The notes: generated by a model from the sequence alone, not told the origin. DNA of 35,053 nucleotides from Phycisphaeraceae bacterium (GCA_002716625.1 PBAS01000077.1:1-35053), one strand, 5' to 3'. Numbered from the stretch's first letter, positions 25,625 through 34,361 are shown. A program made the numbers and translations.

Positions 25625-25995
25625 TGCCGTCTATCATTGAAATCATTATAGCCGTACCGATGATCATCGGCACATTTCTGATGGTCGTGGCATCAATCGG
25701 GTTGTTGCGCTTTCCGGATATATTTTGCCGAATGCACGCGGCGGGCAAGGCAGGGACGCTGGGTGTTTCGTTGATTATCTTGGCGGCGGTCTTCTTTTTT
25801 GTTCCCACCTCGGTTGGGGTAGTGATACGTGGTCTGCTTGCAATTGCGTTTCAGTTTCTGACTACTCCCGCCGCGACCCACTTGTTGGCTCGAGCCAGCT
25901 ACATCACCGAGTATCCAGTTTCGGACCGTACAGCCGTCGATGAATTGAAGGCTTACCTGCCATCGCAGTCTGACCAAACCCACGGTCATGAGTAG
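25624..25995 (+). CDS. mrpG: Na+/H+ antiporter subunit MrpG
   Basis: A 123-residue subunit with three spans. The family core GLLRFPDIFCRMHAAGKAGTLGVSLIILA is complete, followed by a third span and TTPAATHLLARASY. The last 25 residues are hydrophilic. It is the last gene of the operon: order A-B-C-D-E-F-G is complete and each junction overlaps or abuts except mrpC-mrpD. The 57 bases to the HIT gene hold no obvious terminator, so readthrough is possible. Confidence 0.95.
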   Translation: MPSIIEIIIAVPMIIGTFLMVVASIGLLRFPDIFCRMHAAGKAGTLGVSLIILAAVFFFVPTSVGVVIRGLLAIAFQFLTTPAATHLLARASYITEYPVSDRTAVDELKAYLPSQSDQTHGHE

Positions 25996-26052
25996 ATGGC
26001 TTGCAACGTGATCGGGTTTGGCCAAAGGCCCTGTCGGGTGTAACCTGCCTTG

Positions 26053-26613
26053 ATGAGTACTGAGAATCTATGGGCGCCGTGGCGGATGGATTACCTTTGT
26101 CAGTTGGAATCATCCGGTGATTTGGATGCTCCGGAATTAGGTTCCGAAACTTCCAGTTCAACCTGCTTTATTTGTGATGCGGTTGCTGGGAAGGGGGACA
26201 GTGAGCACGCCAGGCAACGATTGGTTTTACAGAATGATGACCGCGGCGTTATTCTCTTGAATCGCTATCCATATACCAACGGACACCTGTTAATTGCGCC
26301 CATTGCACATGTGATGGAATTGTCTGACCTAGAATCGATTCAGCGCACGGGGTTGATCGATCTGGTGGCTCTGTCGGAGCAACTATTGCGCGTGGGGTTA
26401 AATCCACAGGGACTAAATGTCGGGATTAACATCGGCCGTTGTGCCGGGGCAGGTTTGCCCGGTCACTTGCACGTGCATGTGGTGCCACGTTGGGGCGGTG
26501 ACACGAATTTCATGCAGGTGACAGGCCAGGTCCGCGTCATCCCGCAGGCATTGGAGGAAAGCTTCAGCCATCTCAGCGAGACGCTGAGGAAACTGATAGA
26601 TGTATTACATTGA
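26053..26613 (+). CDS. HIT-family nucleotide hydrolase/phosphorylase (Ap4A phosphorylase-like)
   Basis: A 186-residue histidine-triad protein. The active site GHLHVHVVPRW (H138, H140, H142) is intact. The opening ENLWAPWRMDYL and CFICD (C38, C41) are typical of the branch annotated as Ap4A phosphorylase or HIT hydrolase, and RYPYTNGHLLIAP is the usual strand-turn before the triad. It probably cleaves dinucleoside polyphosphates or AMP conjugates in the cytosol. ATG at 26053 is preferred over the adjacent TTG at 26050. It is convergent with the PilZ gene, 43 bases away. Confidence 0.92.
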   Translation: MSTENLWAPWRMDYLCQLESSGDLDAPELGSETSSSTCFICDAVAGKGDSEHARQRLVLQNDDRGVILLNRYPYTNGHLLIAPIAHVMELSDLESIQRTGLIDLVALSEQLLRVGLNPQGLNVGINIGRCAGAGLPGHLHVHVVPRWGGDTNFMQVTGQVRVIPQALEESFSHLSETLRKLIDVLH

Positions 26614-26656
26614 TGGCGGCGATCAGGAGTTGGCAAGACTATTGGTTGACAATGGG

Positions 26657-27013
26657 TTATGCCGCGATCTTGTTCTCAAGAAAGACGCCGATCTGGTGTC
26701 CTGTTCCCGTTGGATGACAGCGAACCACGCGGCCTCGAAGGTTGAATCCCCGTTCAGGTCCGTGGGGTGGAAAGAAAATGGTGATGTGCGAATTAATTGG
26801 AAGTGGCTCAGCCGCCTGGGCCCCCACGCCGGTATCAGACATGTCCATTAATTCCAATGAGCAAATGCAATTGCGGTGGCCACCTGCGAACTGTTCGCTA
26901 CGCAACGCCGTTACCCGGCCGGACATTGTGTGTCGTTGCGTCACGCGGCGTTCCGAGGTTACCACATGGCTATTATTGGTGTGGGCGAATTTAAGCGTAT
27001 TTTGCATGGACAT
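26657..27013 (-). CDS. PilZ-domain (cyclic di-GMP receptor) protein
   Basis: A 118-residue single-domain protein. Both c-di-GMP-binding blocks are present: RRVTQR (22-27, RxxxR) and DMSDTG (57-62, D/NxSxxG), followed by a beta-barrel pattern (HITIFFPPHG, FNLRGRVVRCHPTG, HQIGVFLENK). ATG at 27013 is favoured by AAGGAG six bases before it; a TTG two codons earlier is less likely. It is divergent from cobA-hemD (80 bases) and transcribed alone. It probably relays c-di-GMP level to motility, surface polysaccharide or secretion; the partner is unknown. Confidence 0.87.
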   Translation of the reverse strand: MSMQNTLKFAHTNNSHVVTSERRVTQRHTMSGRVTALRSEQFAGGHRNCICSLELMDMSDTGVGAQAAEPLPINSHITIFFPPHGPERGFNLRGRVVRCHPTGTGHQIGVFLENKIAA

Positions 27014-27093
27014 GTGCAACTCCTTGAAACCGTCTCAATTGTCAAAGCTGCTATTTCCTGCATCGGCGTTATAACCAACAAGATTTACTTGCC

Positions 27094-28656
27094 ATGACCA
27101 TATCGAAAGAAAATACAACCGGCCGAGTTTGTCTGATTGGTGCCGGTCCCGGCGATGAAGGGCTGATAACTGTCCAGGGATTACGCATGCTGCGGCTGGC
27201 GGATGTCGTTGTTTACGACATGTTGGCTAATCCTCGCCTGCTAAACGAAGTGCGTCCAGATGCTGAACACGTGCCGGTTGGCATGCGGGGAGAGTCCGAT
27301 AAGTTGTCACAGGACCAAATCAATGCGCTGTTGATTGATCGGGCGAAGCAAGGATATTTTGTCGTTCGGCTAAAGGGCGGTGATCCTTATCTATTCGGTC
27401 GTGGTGCAGAAGAGGTGGCCGCAGTCACACGAAGTGGGATTGGCTGCCAAGTCGTGCCGGGTGTCACCTCCGGCATTGCAGCGCCAATGGCCGCGGGCAT
27501 TCCAGTTTCTCGGCGCGACGTGGCAAGCACCGTCACATTTGTGACCGGTCACGAGGACCCAACCAAGGGGCAGATGCAGGTGGACTATCGAGCGCTGGCA
27601 GGATTGATCCAGGCCGGCGGGACGGTCTGTTTCTTTATGGCTGTTGGTCGTTGGCAGGAAATTACTGATGCGCTAAGTGGGTATGGTGCTGTCGCACAGA
27701 CGCCGGTGGCCGTGGTTGAACGTGGCTTTACACCCCTGCAACGGTGTATCCGCAGTGATCTGGCCAAAGCAACAAAAGCTATGAAGCAGGCCAACTTGAA
27801 AAGTCCTGCAATCATGGTGGTCGGGCCCGTGGCAGCTATTTCTGAGCCAGGTCTGGAGTTTTATATACGGCGACCATTATTTACACAGCGGGTTGTGATT
27901 ACACGTACCCGTCATCAAGCATCAAAGTTGTACGATATGCTCTCCGAGTTTGGTGCTCATGTACTTGAGGCGCCAACCATTGAATTTAAGCCGCCGGAAG
28001 ATTGGGGCCAGATCGACAAGGCGATAACTCATCTCGATCAGTTTGATTGGCTTGTGTTAACCAGTGTCAACGGTGTCGAAGCATTGGCAAAAAGACTTGG
28101 ATTCCTTTCCCTTGATGCGCGTGACCTCGCCGGGGTTAAGATTGCTGCAATTGGTGATGCAACCGAATCGGAATTGCGGGCCCGGCTTGGGATTCAAGCA
28201 GATCTTGTCCCGCCGCATTACGTGGCTGAATCACTTGGCCAGCAACTAATCGACGGCGGCTTTGTAAAAGACAGGAAGTTTTTACTCCTTCGGGCGGACA
28301 TTGCCCGCCCAAAACTCCATCAAATGCTTAATGAGGCAGGTGGTCAAGTGAAGGATCTGGCCATCTATGAGACGAAGCGTGCTCAAAGACTGCCCGAAGA
28401 TGTTCTGGCGGCATTGCGCCGCAAGGAGGTCGACTGGGTGACATTTACCAGTTCTTCAACCGCGATAAACATGGCGGAGATGCTTGGGGGGGAACGTGAT
28501 TTGATTCAAGATCTTAATATTGCCTCAATTGGTCCAATTACCAGTCAGACTGTGCGTGACCTGGGATGGACGATCAACGTTGAAGCGGACCCGTCAAATC
28601 TGCGTGGGTTAGTTGCTGCAATAGTTCAAGCAAGCCACGCTAATACCAAGTGTTAG
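27094..28656 (+). CDS. cobA-hemD: Bifunctional uroporphyrinogen-III C-methyltransferase / uroporphyrinogen-III synthase
   Basis: A 520-residue fusion. Residues about 10-255 are SUMT/CobA: VCLIGAGPGDEGLITVQG, VVYDMLANPRLL, RLKGGDPYLFGRGAEEV, VPGVTSGIAAPMAAGIPVS, TFVTGHE and FFMAVGR. Residues about 265-515 are HemD: VVITRTRHQASKLYDML, DWLVLTSVNGVEAL, KIAAIGDATESELRARLG, a middle domain with LRADIARPKL, and VTFTSSSTAINMAEML with SIGPITSQTVRDLG. The enzyme closes hydroxymethylbilane to uroporphyrinogen III and methylates it twice to precorrin-2, the branch to siroheme or cobalamin. Such fusions are known in several phyla. The start has no clear SD; no other tetrapyrrole gene is near. Confidence 0.95.
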   Translation: MTISKENTTGRVCLIGAGPGDEGLITVQGLRMLRLADVVVYDMLANPRLLNEVRPDAEHVPVGMRGESDKLSQDQINALLIDRAKQGYFVVRLKGGDPYLFGRGAEEVAAVTRSGIGCQVVPGVTSGIAAPMAAGIPVSRRDVASTVTFVTGHEDPTKGQMQVDYRALAGLIQAGGTVCFFMAVGRWQEITDALSGYGAVAQTPVAVVERGFTPLQRCIRSDLAKATKAMKQANLKSPAIMVVGPVAAISEPGLEFYIRRPLFTQRVVITRTRHQASKLYDMLSEFGAHVLEAPTIEFKPPEDWGQIDKAITHLDQFDWLVLTSVNGVEALAKRLGFLSLDARDLAGVKIAAIGDATESELRARLGIQADLVPPHYVAESLGQQLIDGGFVKDRKFLLLRADIARPKLHQMLNEAGGQVKDLAIYETKRAQRLPEDVLAALRRKEVDWVTFTSSSTAINMAEMLGGERDLIQDLNIASIGPITSQTVRDLGWTINVEADPSNLRGLVAAIVQASHANTKC

Positions 28657-28719
28657 AGTATAGCCTGTTATGGCGATTGAATTGAACTGAATCAACCTGT
28701 GGCATTCGGAACGTGATGT

Positions 28720-29589
28720 TTAATCTTTGATCCGCTTGGTGAATGGTGTGTTGAGTTCGCGCCAGCGATGATCCGTATCCGCTGCGTGCCATTTTCCCTG
28801 TCGCATCCAATCTGCATGCCCATCCAAACACGCCGTGTTCGCCCCGTTTAGGTGTCGCTCGCCAATTGGATACCGTAGTTCCTGGCGAAAATCGGGTAGC
28901 ATGTCAGTCGTGCTGGGGGTTTTTTCATCACGCGAGTTTTCAATGGGAGCGGTTCGATTAATCAATCCCCAGTAATGGCAAGGCGTGTTGGTTGGGGGAA
29001 AGGAGTACGCATTGTCGCCATCGGTGATAATATTACTGGGATATTTAATATACGATTTCTTGCGATAGAATCATTCTTTTGCATCGCTACTGACGCTCCA
29101 CTGTGCGCCTAGATAGAAGGTGTTGTAAGCATAGGGGACCAGGTGTTGTCCGATCGCGATACGTGTGATTGTACGGACCTTTGTGGCGTATTCACTGTCT
29201 CCAGTTAGTTCTAGTTGGCCTATCCATGAAGGACAAGTCAAACCGCGATCCGTGTTGATTAGGTCCGAGTTGGCGTCATTTGAATAGTTTAGGTATGCAG
29301 ACATAACGGCGCCGATATCCTTCCAGCCTTTTCGCCAATACCAACTGCCATCAGGGTTGACAACTAATTTTGATTGATGGTGATCATCGTACCATGCCTC
29401 GTAGTATGGCAGCCAATCATCCCACTCATTGACATAACCTGCCATGGCAATGCCCATCTGCCGCAGGTTGGTCTGGCATACGACCTGCTCGCCTGATGCA
29501 CGGGCCTTTTCGACTGATGGTAGGAGCATCGCAATCAGCAGGGAGATAATCGAAATTACAACGAGCAACTCAATGAGTGTAAAAGCGCC
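28720..29589 (-). pseudogene. Type II secretion pseudopilin-like (H-x9-DG) gene, interrupted by one in-frame TGA and lacking a start
   Basis: One reading frame runs from [18 protein letters not shown] (N-methylation/prepilin motif and hydrophobic helix; Gly codon at 29587-29589) to the C-terminal HLNGANTACLDGH (His, nine residues, Asp-Gly), the usual two ends of planctomycete pseudopilin-like proteins. It is broken only by TGA at 29071-29073. The flanks SSDAKE and FYRKKSY are in the same frame, and a single CGA-to-TGA change would explain the stop. Upstream of GAFTLIE the frame is open to a TAG at 29710-29712 but has no ATG, GTG or TTG; the only in-frame TTG is inside the motif. Two lesions argue for a pseudogene over a sequencing error. 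TGA is a normal stop elsewhere in the window. Confidence 0.8.
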
Positions 29590-29832
29590 GATATGATGCG
29601 GGTCGTGGTTGTGACTCAGCTGAGTTTTTTGTATAGCCGGACAGGGGTGGATAGAGGGCGTAATGGTTCTTGGAGGTGAGAATAATTTGAGCGATCCTGA
29701 TGTACTTATCTACCATCTAGGCATACAACAAGATTTTCCGCCAGCCTAACCTAATGCGCTATGCGGAGAAACAAGCAAATTCTAGAAAGCATCCACCAAA
29801 TCAGATTAGGTGATATGCCCTGACTAGACAGA

Positions 29833-30102
29833 CTATTGCCGACCTCTGGGGCCACCTGCTGGGCGTGGTCGTGCTTCGTTTACATTGAGCGTACGCCCCT
29901 CAAGTTCCGTACCATTCAAGGCTTCGATAGCGGCGTTGGCCTGGCTGTCATCGGGCATGGTTACAAATCCAAAACCTCTCGAACGGCCGGTTTCACGATC
30001 AGCAACCACCACAGCTTCTTCAACTTCACCGTGTGCTTCAAATGTTTCGCGTAGCGCATTTTCGTCAGTTCGGAAGTTGAGATTTCCCACATAGAGCTTC
30101 AT
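29833..30102 (-). CDS. RRM-type RNA-binding protein
   Basis: An 89-residue single RNA-recognition-motif protein. RNP2 is KLYVGNLNF (residues 2-10) and RNP1 is RGFGFVTM, with the helix/strand pattern between (ENALRETFEAHGEV, AIEALNGTELEGRTLNVNEA). The Arg/Gly/Pro tail ends at residue 89. It resembles the small RRM proteins of cyanobacteria and planctomycetes, several of which are cold-induced and bind RNA generally. GGAG nine bases before the ATG supports the start. The leader is long and can fold (30119-30166), suggesting post-transcriptional control. Confidence 0.94.
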   Translation of the reverse strand: MKLYVGNLNFRTDENALRETFEAHGEVEEAVVVADRETGRSRGFGFVTMPDDSQANAAIEALNGTELEGRTLNVNEARPRPAGGPRGRQ

Positions 30103-30435
30103 AACACATACTCCAACCTGGTGATTTTACCCAGCAGTCGGATTTGACTGTTGGTGGACTTCACCATCTTCTTTGTAGCTCGCAAACGTCAGCGGGCTGT
30201 AATCTTTGAGTTTTAATCGACATGAAGTTACCAAGACCAATTTCTTAAGGCTACCTGCGTGGCCAGTTTATTATCAAATTTACTAAGAATATAACCGAGT
30301 ATGGTATGGCCAACAACACACAACCCGGTTTACACCTGTGCAATCCAGATGGATTCGGTTAGGGAAGAGCTACCTGATTTGGTCTGCGAGCCCATCGCGA
30401 TATGAACGGTGTGTTTTCCCTAAAGTATTTAAAGT
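30103..30435 (-). promoter_or_regulatory. Long leader of the RRM gene, with a folded element at 30119-30166
   Basis: No gene is seen in the 394 bases between the RRM gene and flgM; the last 60 hold the flgM terminator. On the minus strand TGGTGA (30161-30166) pairs with TCACCA (30119-30124), enclosing CCAACAGTC (30146-30154) paired with GACTGCTGG (30131-30139) with one A-C mismatch. The 3' arm ends about five bases before the GGAG ribosome site. Long folded leaders occur on cold-regulated RNA-binding protein genes, so temperature or autoregulation is a reasonable guess. I could not identify the promoter. Confidence 0.4.
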
Positions 30436-30463
30436 AAAAATCTTAAAGCCATAAAGCGTGGCT
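30436..30463 (-). terminator. Possible intrinsic terminator of flgM
   Basis: On the minus strand AGCCA (30459-30463) pairs with TGGCT (30447-30451) around a seven-base loop, followed by TTAAGATTTTTACTTT. The stem is short and the T-run is interrupted, so strength would be modest. It lies 34 bases past the flgM stop and separates flgM from the RRM leader. Confidence 0.35.
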
Positions 30464-30496
30464 GCTTGGTTGGCGGATGCGGTAAGGGTGGAGGTG

Positions 30497-30775
30497 TTAG
30501 GCAAGGTCCTGCATCAACTCCTCGAGCACGGCATCAATCTTTTCCGGCGTCTCATATACCCCAGCTTCAATTTGCACTTTGACCTGATCGATCAGATTTT
30601 GACGCACATCCGGCATTTGGGATAGTTTGTTAAGTAACTGGGCTCGGACGGATAGATCCACTTGGTCGGCTTTCCTTGCTGTCTGCGGGGCAGGTGCATG
30701 GTCTGGTGCAGCGTTACCGGTACGACCAAGTGCGGGTAGTTTTGATTGGCCAATTGAGGCGATCGGATCGCTCAT
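30497..30775 (-). CDS. flgM: Anti-sigma-28 factor FlgM
   Basis: A 92-residue protein, normal FlgM length. The N-terminal half is polar and Pro/Ala-rich (unfolded in known FlgM). The C-terminal half holds the sigma-binding helices: DLSVRAQLLNKL, VRQNLIDQVKVQIEAGVYET and PEKIDAVLEELMQDL, matching the FlgM pattern V-x-x-I-K-x-x-I-x-x-G-x-Y. It binds FliA (sigma-28) until the hook is complete and is then exported through the flagellar channel. GAGGAG nine bases upstream supports the start. No flagellar structural gene is adjacent, so flagellar loci must lie elsewhere. Confidence 0.85.
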   Translation of the reverse strand: MSDPIASIGQSKLPALGRTGNAAPDHAPAPQTARKADQVDLSVRAQLLNKLSQMPDVRQNLIDQVKVQIEAGVYETPEKIDAVLEELMQDLA

Positions 30776-31101
30776 GGTTCATACTCCTCGTTTCTCCACC
30801 AGTTACCGGTTTATCCGGATTGACCGCAACTATTAAGCAGTAGAGTACAGTTAGTGGTTAGTCATCTGTTCAATGACTGTTGTGTACTTAAGATATCGCC
30901 AAACCGCTTTCGACTGCTTGAAGGTTTATCATAACAGGTGTCAACTTCATAACCTACTTGAAAATAATAAATTACATCTTGGAAATCCCCAAATCGTCCG
31001 ATAAGAACCCAAACAATTATAGTGGTGTTGCGGACTTGGTTTCAATTGGTAAGAAAAATTTAATCTTCTTTCATGCCAAGTTAAAACCGGCTGGATTAAA
31101 G
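30776..31101. other. Gene-free gap between folP and flgM
   Basis: 326 bases that must contain the flgM promoter and the folP 3' end on the minus strand. I find no convincing sigma-28 or sigma-70 promoter, no clear terminator and no RNA gene. The plus-strand open frame starting at 30958 runs into folP antisense and shows no protein features. Confidence 0.5.
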
Positions 31102-32022
31102 CTACGGACGGCATTCAACTGGATCATTGGCGGAATTGAGGTGGTTTTTGCCACTGTCCTGTACAGCCCAAGCAACATCTGCTGCCTGGCGGTTGGGTAG
31201 AACATCATGGACCCGAAACATTGCTATCCCCGCGGCTACTCCCAAGGATGTGGTTGAACAGGTCGCGCCCATTATTTCTTCAGGTTGCGGTGCTTGTCCC
31301 TGGGGAAGCTTGGTCAAGGAACGGAGGAACCGTTTGCGGCTCGTTCCCAGAAGAACCGGATAACCGATTGCGACAAAATGCCGTAACTTGGCAAGTAAGG
31401 CAAGATTCTGAACCTCAGTTTTTCCGAATCCAATGCCTGGATCGATCATGATCTGGTCACGGTTTACGCCCGCGGCTTGGGCTCGAACTGCCCGATCCAG
31501 TAAAAATTTCGCCACCTCATCGACCACGTCGTTATATTGGGGGTTCTCCTGCATTGTCATGGGGGTGCCACGCATGTGCATGAGAATCATCGGTGCCGAT
31601 CGGGAAGCTGCCAATTCAAATAGTTGGTCATCATCACGACCGGCTGAAACATCGTTGATAATCGACGCACCGGCATTTAGGGCTGCTGCTGCCACTGCTC
31701 CCAACGTCGTGTCAATGCTGATGGCTACGGACTCAAAGTTGTACAAATCAAGTTGGTCCCGCAATTGCTTAATTGTTGTTTCAACGCGGAGAATCTGTTC
31801 GTCAGCATTGATACGTTGGGATCCTGGACGTGTCGATTCGCCACCAATATCGATTATATTCGCTCCCTCACGAGCCATCTGTAGCCCATGAGCTGTTGCC
31901 ACGCCGGGATCGGTCCAACTGCCACCATCGGAAAAGCTATCTGGTGTGACATTTAGGATCCCCATGATCCGAGGGCGATCAAGAGTCAGTGACCGGCCGT
32001 TTTCAAACCGTAAAATATTCAT
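31102..32022 (-). CDS. folP: Dihydropteroate synthase
   Basis: A 306-residue TIM-barrel enzyme condensing p-aminobenzoate with 6-hydroxymethyl-dihydropterin diphosphate in folate synthesis, the target of sulfonamides. Both signatures are present: IMGILNVTPDSFSDGG (residues 19-34) and GANIIDIGGESTRPGS, with ISIDTT, IINDVSAG, ILMHMRGTP, IDPGIGFGK and LGTSRKRF following. The last 15 residues after the barrel are extra and polar. No strong SD precedes the ATG. It is divergent from the VWA-protein gene (198-base gap) and stands apart from other folate genes. Confidence 0.96.
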   Translation of the reverse strand: MNILRFENGRSLTLDRPRIMGILNVTPDSFSDGGSWTDPGVATAHGLQMAREGANIIDIGGESTRPGSQRINADEQILRVETTIKQLRDQLDLYNFESVAISIDTTLGAVAAAALNAGASIINDVSAGRDDDQLFELAASRSAPMILMHMRGTPMTMQENPQYNDVVDEVAKFLLDRAVRAQAAGVNRDQIMIDPGIGFGKTEVQNLALLAKLRHFVAIGYPVLLGTSRKRFLRSLTKLPQGQAPQPEEIMGATCSTTSLGVAAGIAMFRVHDVLPNRQAADVAWAVQDSGKNHLNSANDPVECRP

Positions 32023-32220
32023 ACGATTACATCAGAATATCCGGTTTGGCTGGGAAGCGACAAATTCCAAACAGAAAGTGGTAATAACTGGACATCACAC
32101 GCTTGCGACGGTTCAATATCCGTGCCAGATCCTTAAGATGATTGGCTGGCTGTTTAGTCTGATTGATTCTGCCGTACCGCCTAGTGTCCTTGGGGTGCGA
32201 ATCGGCCAGGAGATACCTTA

Positions 32221-33282
32221 ATGTCCGGGTTTTTCTTTGCTGACAGCAAACCCGCGAGTCCTTCGCCTTCATCGCTTCCGCCGGGGCCAGTCGAACTCAT
32301 GAAAAGTACTCAACACTCACAAGCCATGGCGAAGAACTTGAAAATACAGGGTTCCTCCCCGGAGGTACGCGAGGTCCTATTTAAGTTATTGCCGTGGACA
32401 ACCTCATTACTACTGCATGTGGTGATTATATTGGTTGCTATTTTTCTTGTCTGGTCGGTACGGTATAAACTGGATGATGAGGAAGTGATTATTCCCGATG
32501 CGCGGCTTAGCGCGACCCCGACGGCACCACTCCGGCTGAACCCCACACCAAGAAAAACCTTCAAGCAAGAGACATCACGTCGCCAACCACGTGTAACTCA
32601 AAATACCCTAGCACGTCTAACAACCAGCAATACTCCGGATATCAGCCAACTGATTGGGACTCTGGGGGCTTCGGCTGGTCAGGTCAGTCCATTTGGCTCT
32701 GCAATCCGCAGTGGGACTGGACTACAGACAAGTTTTTATGGTACCGGAGGCAATGCGAGAAAGATCGTCTATGTGATCGATGCGTCAGGCTCGCTGATTG
32801 ACACATTGGATGATGCGATTAACGAGCTGAAGCGATCCGTCATGCAATTGACTGAAGAGCAGCGGTTCACCGTGATATTCTTTCAGGGTGGAAAATTGCT
32901 TGAGTTCCCCCCCGCCCGATTAAAAACGGCGGATGGGCCCAATAAGCAGCAGTTGATGTTGTGGCTCGATCCGGAATCCGGCCACATAGTGGCTGGCCAT
33001 GGCAGCGATCCGGTCAAAGCGATCGAGCGGGCGTTGCAGTATCGGCCCCAACTGGTCTATCTGCTTTCAGATAACATCACCGGTAAAGGGATTTATGAAG
33101 TTGACCAACGACGACTGCTTCGGGCCATTCGCAAGACCAACCGTCACAAGACCAAGATCAACACGATCCAATTTGTCTACCCTGATCCCTTGGTGGCCAA
33201 AGGATTCAAGGCTACGATGGAATTGATTGCAACGGAGAGTGGTGGTTTGTACCGGTTCGTTTCGGAAAGAGAGCTTCGATGA
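32221..33282 (+). CDS. Membrane-anchored von Willebrand factor A domain protein
   Basis: 353 residues. A cytosolic Pro/Ser-rich N terminus of about 55 residues is followed by one membrane span (58-80, TSLLLHVVIILVAIFLVW), a linker of about 95 residues, and a VWA domain from about 180. The metal-ion site DASGS (187-191) is intact, and VYLLSDN supplies the later Asp region. The linker has no enzyme motif. AGGAG before the ATG supports the long form. It overlaps the TPR-like gene by ATGA and is followed by an ExbB/TolQ protein. That arrangement recalls Tol/Exb-type machines in which a single-span protein with a large periplasmic domain is energised by the proton channel, although TonB/TolA themselves carry no VWA. 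Confidence 0.85.
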   Translation: MSGFFFADSKPASPSPSSLPPGPVELMKSTQHSQAMAKNLKIQGSSPEVREVLFKLLPWTTSLLLHVVIILVAIFLVWSVRYKLDDEEVIIPDARLSATPTAPLRLNPTPRKTFKQETSRRQPRVTQNTLARLTTSNTPDISQLIGTLGASAGQVSPFGSAIRSGTGLQTSFYGTGGNARKIVYVIDASGSLIDTLDDAINELKRSVMQLTEEQRFTVIFFQGGKLLEFPPARLKTADGPNKQQLMLWLDPESGHIVAGHGSDPVKAIERALQYRPQLVYLLSDNITGKGIYEVDQRRLLRAIRKTNRHKTKINTIQFVYPDPLVAKGFKATMELIATESGGLYRFVSERELR

Positions 33283-34361
33283 AACGTGATCCTGCTGTAT
33301 CCAGGGTATGGCGGTGGCCGGTGGCAGTACTCGGCGCAACTTTACTGGCGTCATGGGCGTTTGCCGACCAGGTTAAAATAGGAAACTTTTGGTACAAAGA
33401 TGCTTTGGTTAAAGGCATTGAAGGAGGACGGGTCACTCATTTGAACGAAGATGGCGCATCGGTCAATACCAATCTTGAGCGTGTCAGGGGATTGAAGATT
33501 GAGCGATATCCACGACTGGCTGTCGCTCAAAAAGCATTTGATGAGCAGGAAAATGAAAAAGCTTTCCGCCTGTTGGCGAGTTTAGTAAAGAAAATCAAAG
33601 AACCTTGGCTCCGCGATTGGGTTCTGTACCGCCAATTCCAGGTGGCACAACGTCTTTCCCAAACAGTGGAAGCCACTGATATTTTACTGCAATTGATGAG
33701 GCACGGCGCGGATCCCTATTACTTTGTCCAGTCAGCTCAAATGTCATTTGATCAACTTGTTCCTGAAGATGCCGAACAGATAGAGCAATTACTTGCCAAA
33801 GCGCAAGCCAAGCAGGTCGGCTTGGCCGGTCAACTTGTTGAAGATATGCGCAGCCGCCTGAACGCATCGCCAAGGCTAACACGGACGGTGTCTAAGCCGA
33901 TGATTGGCACCGTGGTTCCGGGGTCAACAATCAAAATTCAACATAGATCATCCGTGGTTACCTTATCGAAGGTGTTGGACTTGGATGATGCCATCACCCG
34001 TAAGCTTGTTCAAGGGCAGTACGACGCAGCCCTCGCAGACCTGGAACCTGAACTCAATGGGTCCACGAAGTACATGTCTTTGAGACTCTATCAGCGTGCC
34101 ATGGGGCAACTTGCCTTGGCCGAAACTCACAATGATCGCAAGCGATATATGGACTGTGCGCTCGACATGATGCGCATCATGACTTATTTCCCCACGAGTC
34201 GTTTCGTGGGACCGGCACTGTTGGAAACAGGTTATATCCACCAGAAGATTGGTAGGCCGGACCTGGCTCAAAAGTTGTTAGAGAGTGCTCGAAACTATAT
34301 AGATCAGGAAACTGATCCGACCTTGGCCCAAAGGCTTGAGCATCTCGCCGAGAGCCACTAG
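33279..34361 (+). CDS. Secreted helical-repeat (TPR-like) protein
   Basis: 360 residues. A signal peptide (VAVLGATLLASWAFA, cleavage near residue 29) is followed by a short strand-rich piece (VKIGNFWYKDALVKGIEGG) and then paired helices in TPR style: AFDEQENEKAFRLLASLV, WVLYRQFQVAQRL, LVQGQYDAALADLEPEL, LRLYQRAMGQLALAE and ETGYIHQKIGRPDLAQKLLE. The middle (about 195-235) is non-repetitive. Function is unknown; a periplasmic scaffold role is likely from fold. It overlaps the VWA gene by four bases and precedes the ExbB-like gene by 41 bases, so the three form one operon. Confidence 0.75.
   Translation: MKRDPAVSRVWRWPVAVLGATLLASWAFADQVKIGNFWYKDALVKGIEGGRVTHLNEDGASVNTNLERVRGLKIERYPRLAVAQKAFDEQENEKAFRLLASLVKKIKEPWLRDWVLYRQFQVAQRLSQTVEATDILLQLMRHGADPYYFVQSAQMSFDQLVPEDAEQIEQLLAKAQAKQVGLAGQLVEDMRSRLNASPRLTRTVSKPMIGTVVPGSTIKIQHRSSVVTLSKVLDLDDAITRKLVQGQYDAALADLEPELNGSTKYMSLRLYQRAMGQLALAETHNDRKRYMDCALDMMRIMTYFPTSRFVGPALLETGYIHQKIGRPDLAQKLLESARNYIDQETDPTLAQRLEHLAESH

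Noticed and set aside
26016..26027. GGCC repeat around AAA (TTGGCCAAAGGCC) after mrpG as a terminator
   Set aside because: Each arm is only four pairs and no T-run follows.
26742..27074. A 110-codon plus-strand frame covering the PilZ gene
   Set aside because: The minus strand has a well-placed ribosome site and both PilZ motifs; the plus frame has neither.
29071..29073. Selenocysteine decoding of the TGA in the pseudopilin frame
   Set aside because: No convincing SECIS-like hairpin follows the TGA, pseudopilins are not known selenoproteins, and the lost start codon points to decay.
28720..29568. Two separate short genes (28720-28965 and 29071-29568)
   Set aside because: Both pieces are in the same frame and carry the two ends of one family, so one interrupted gene explains them better.
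30958..31200. An 80-codon plus-strand frame between flgM and folP
   Set aside because: It runs antisense into the 3' end of folP, lacks a ribosome site and has no recognisable domain.
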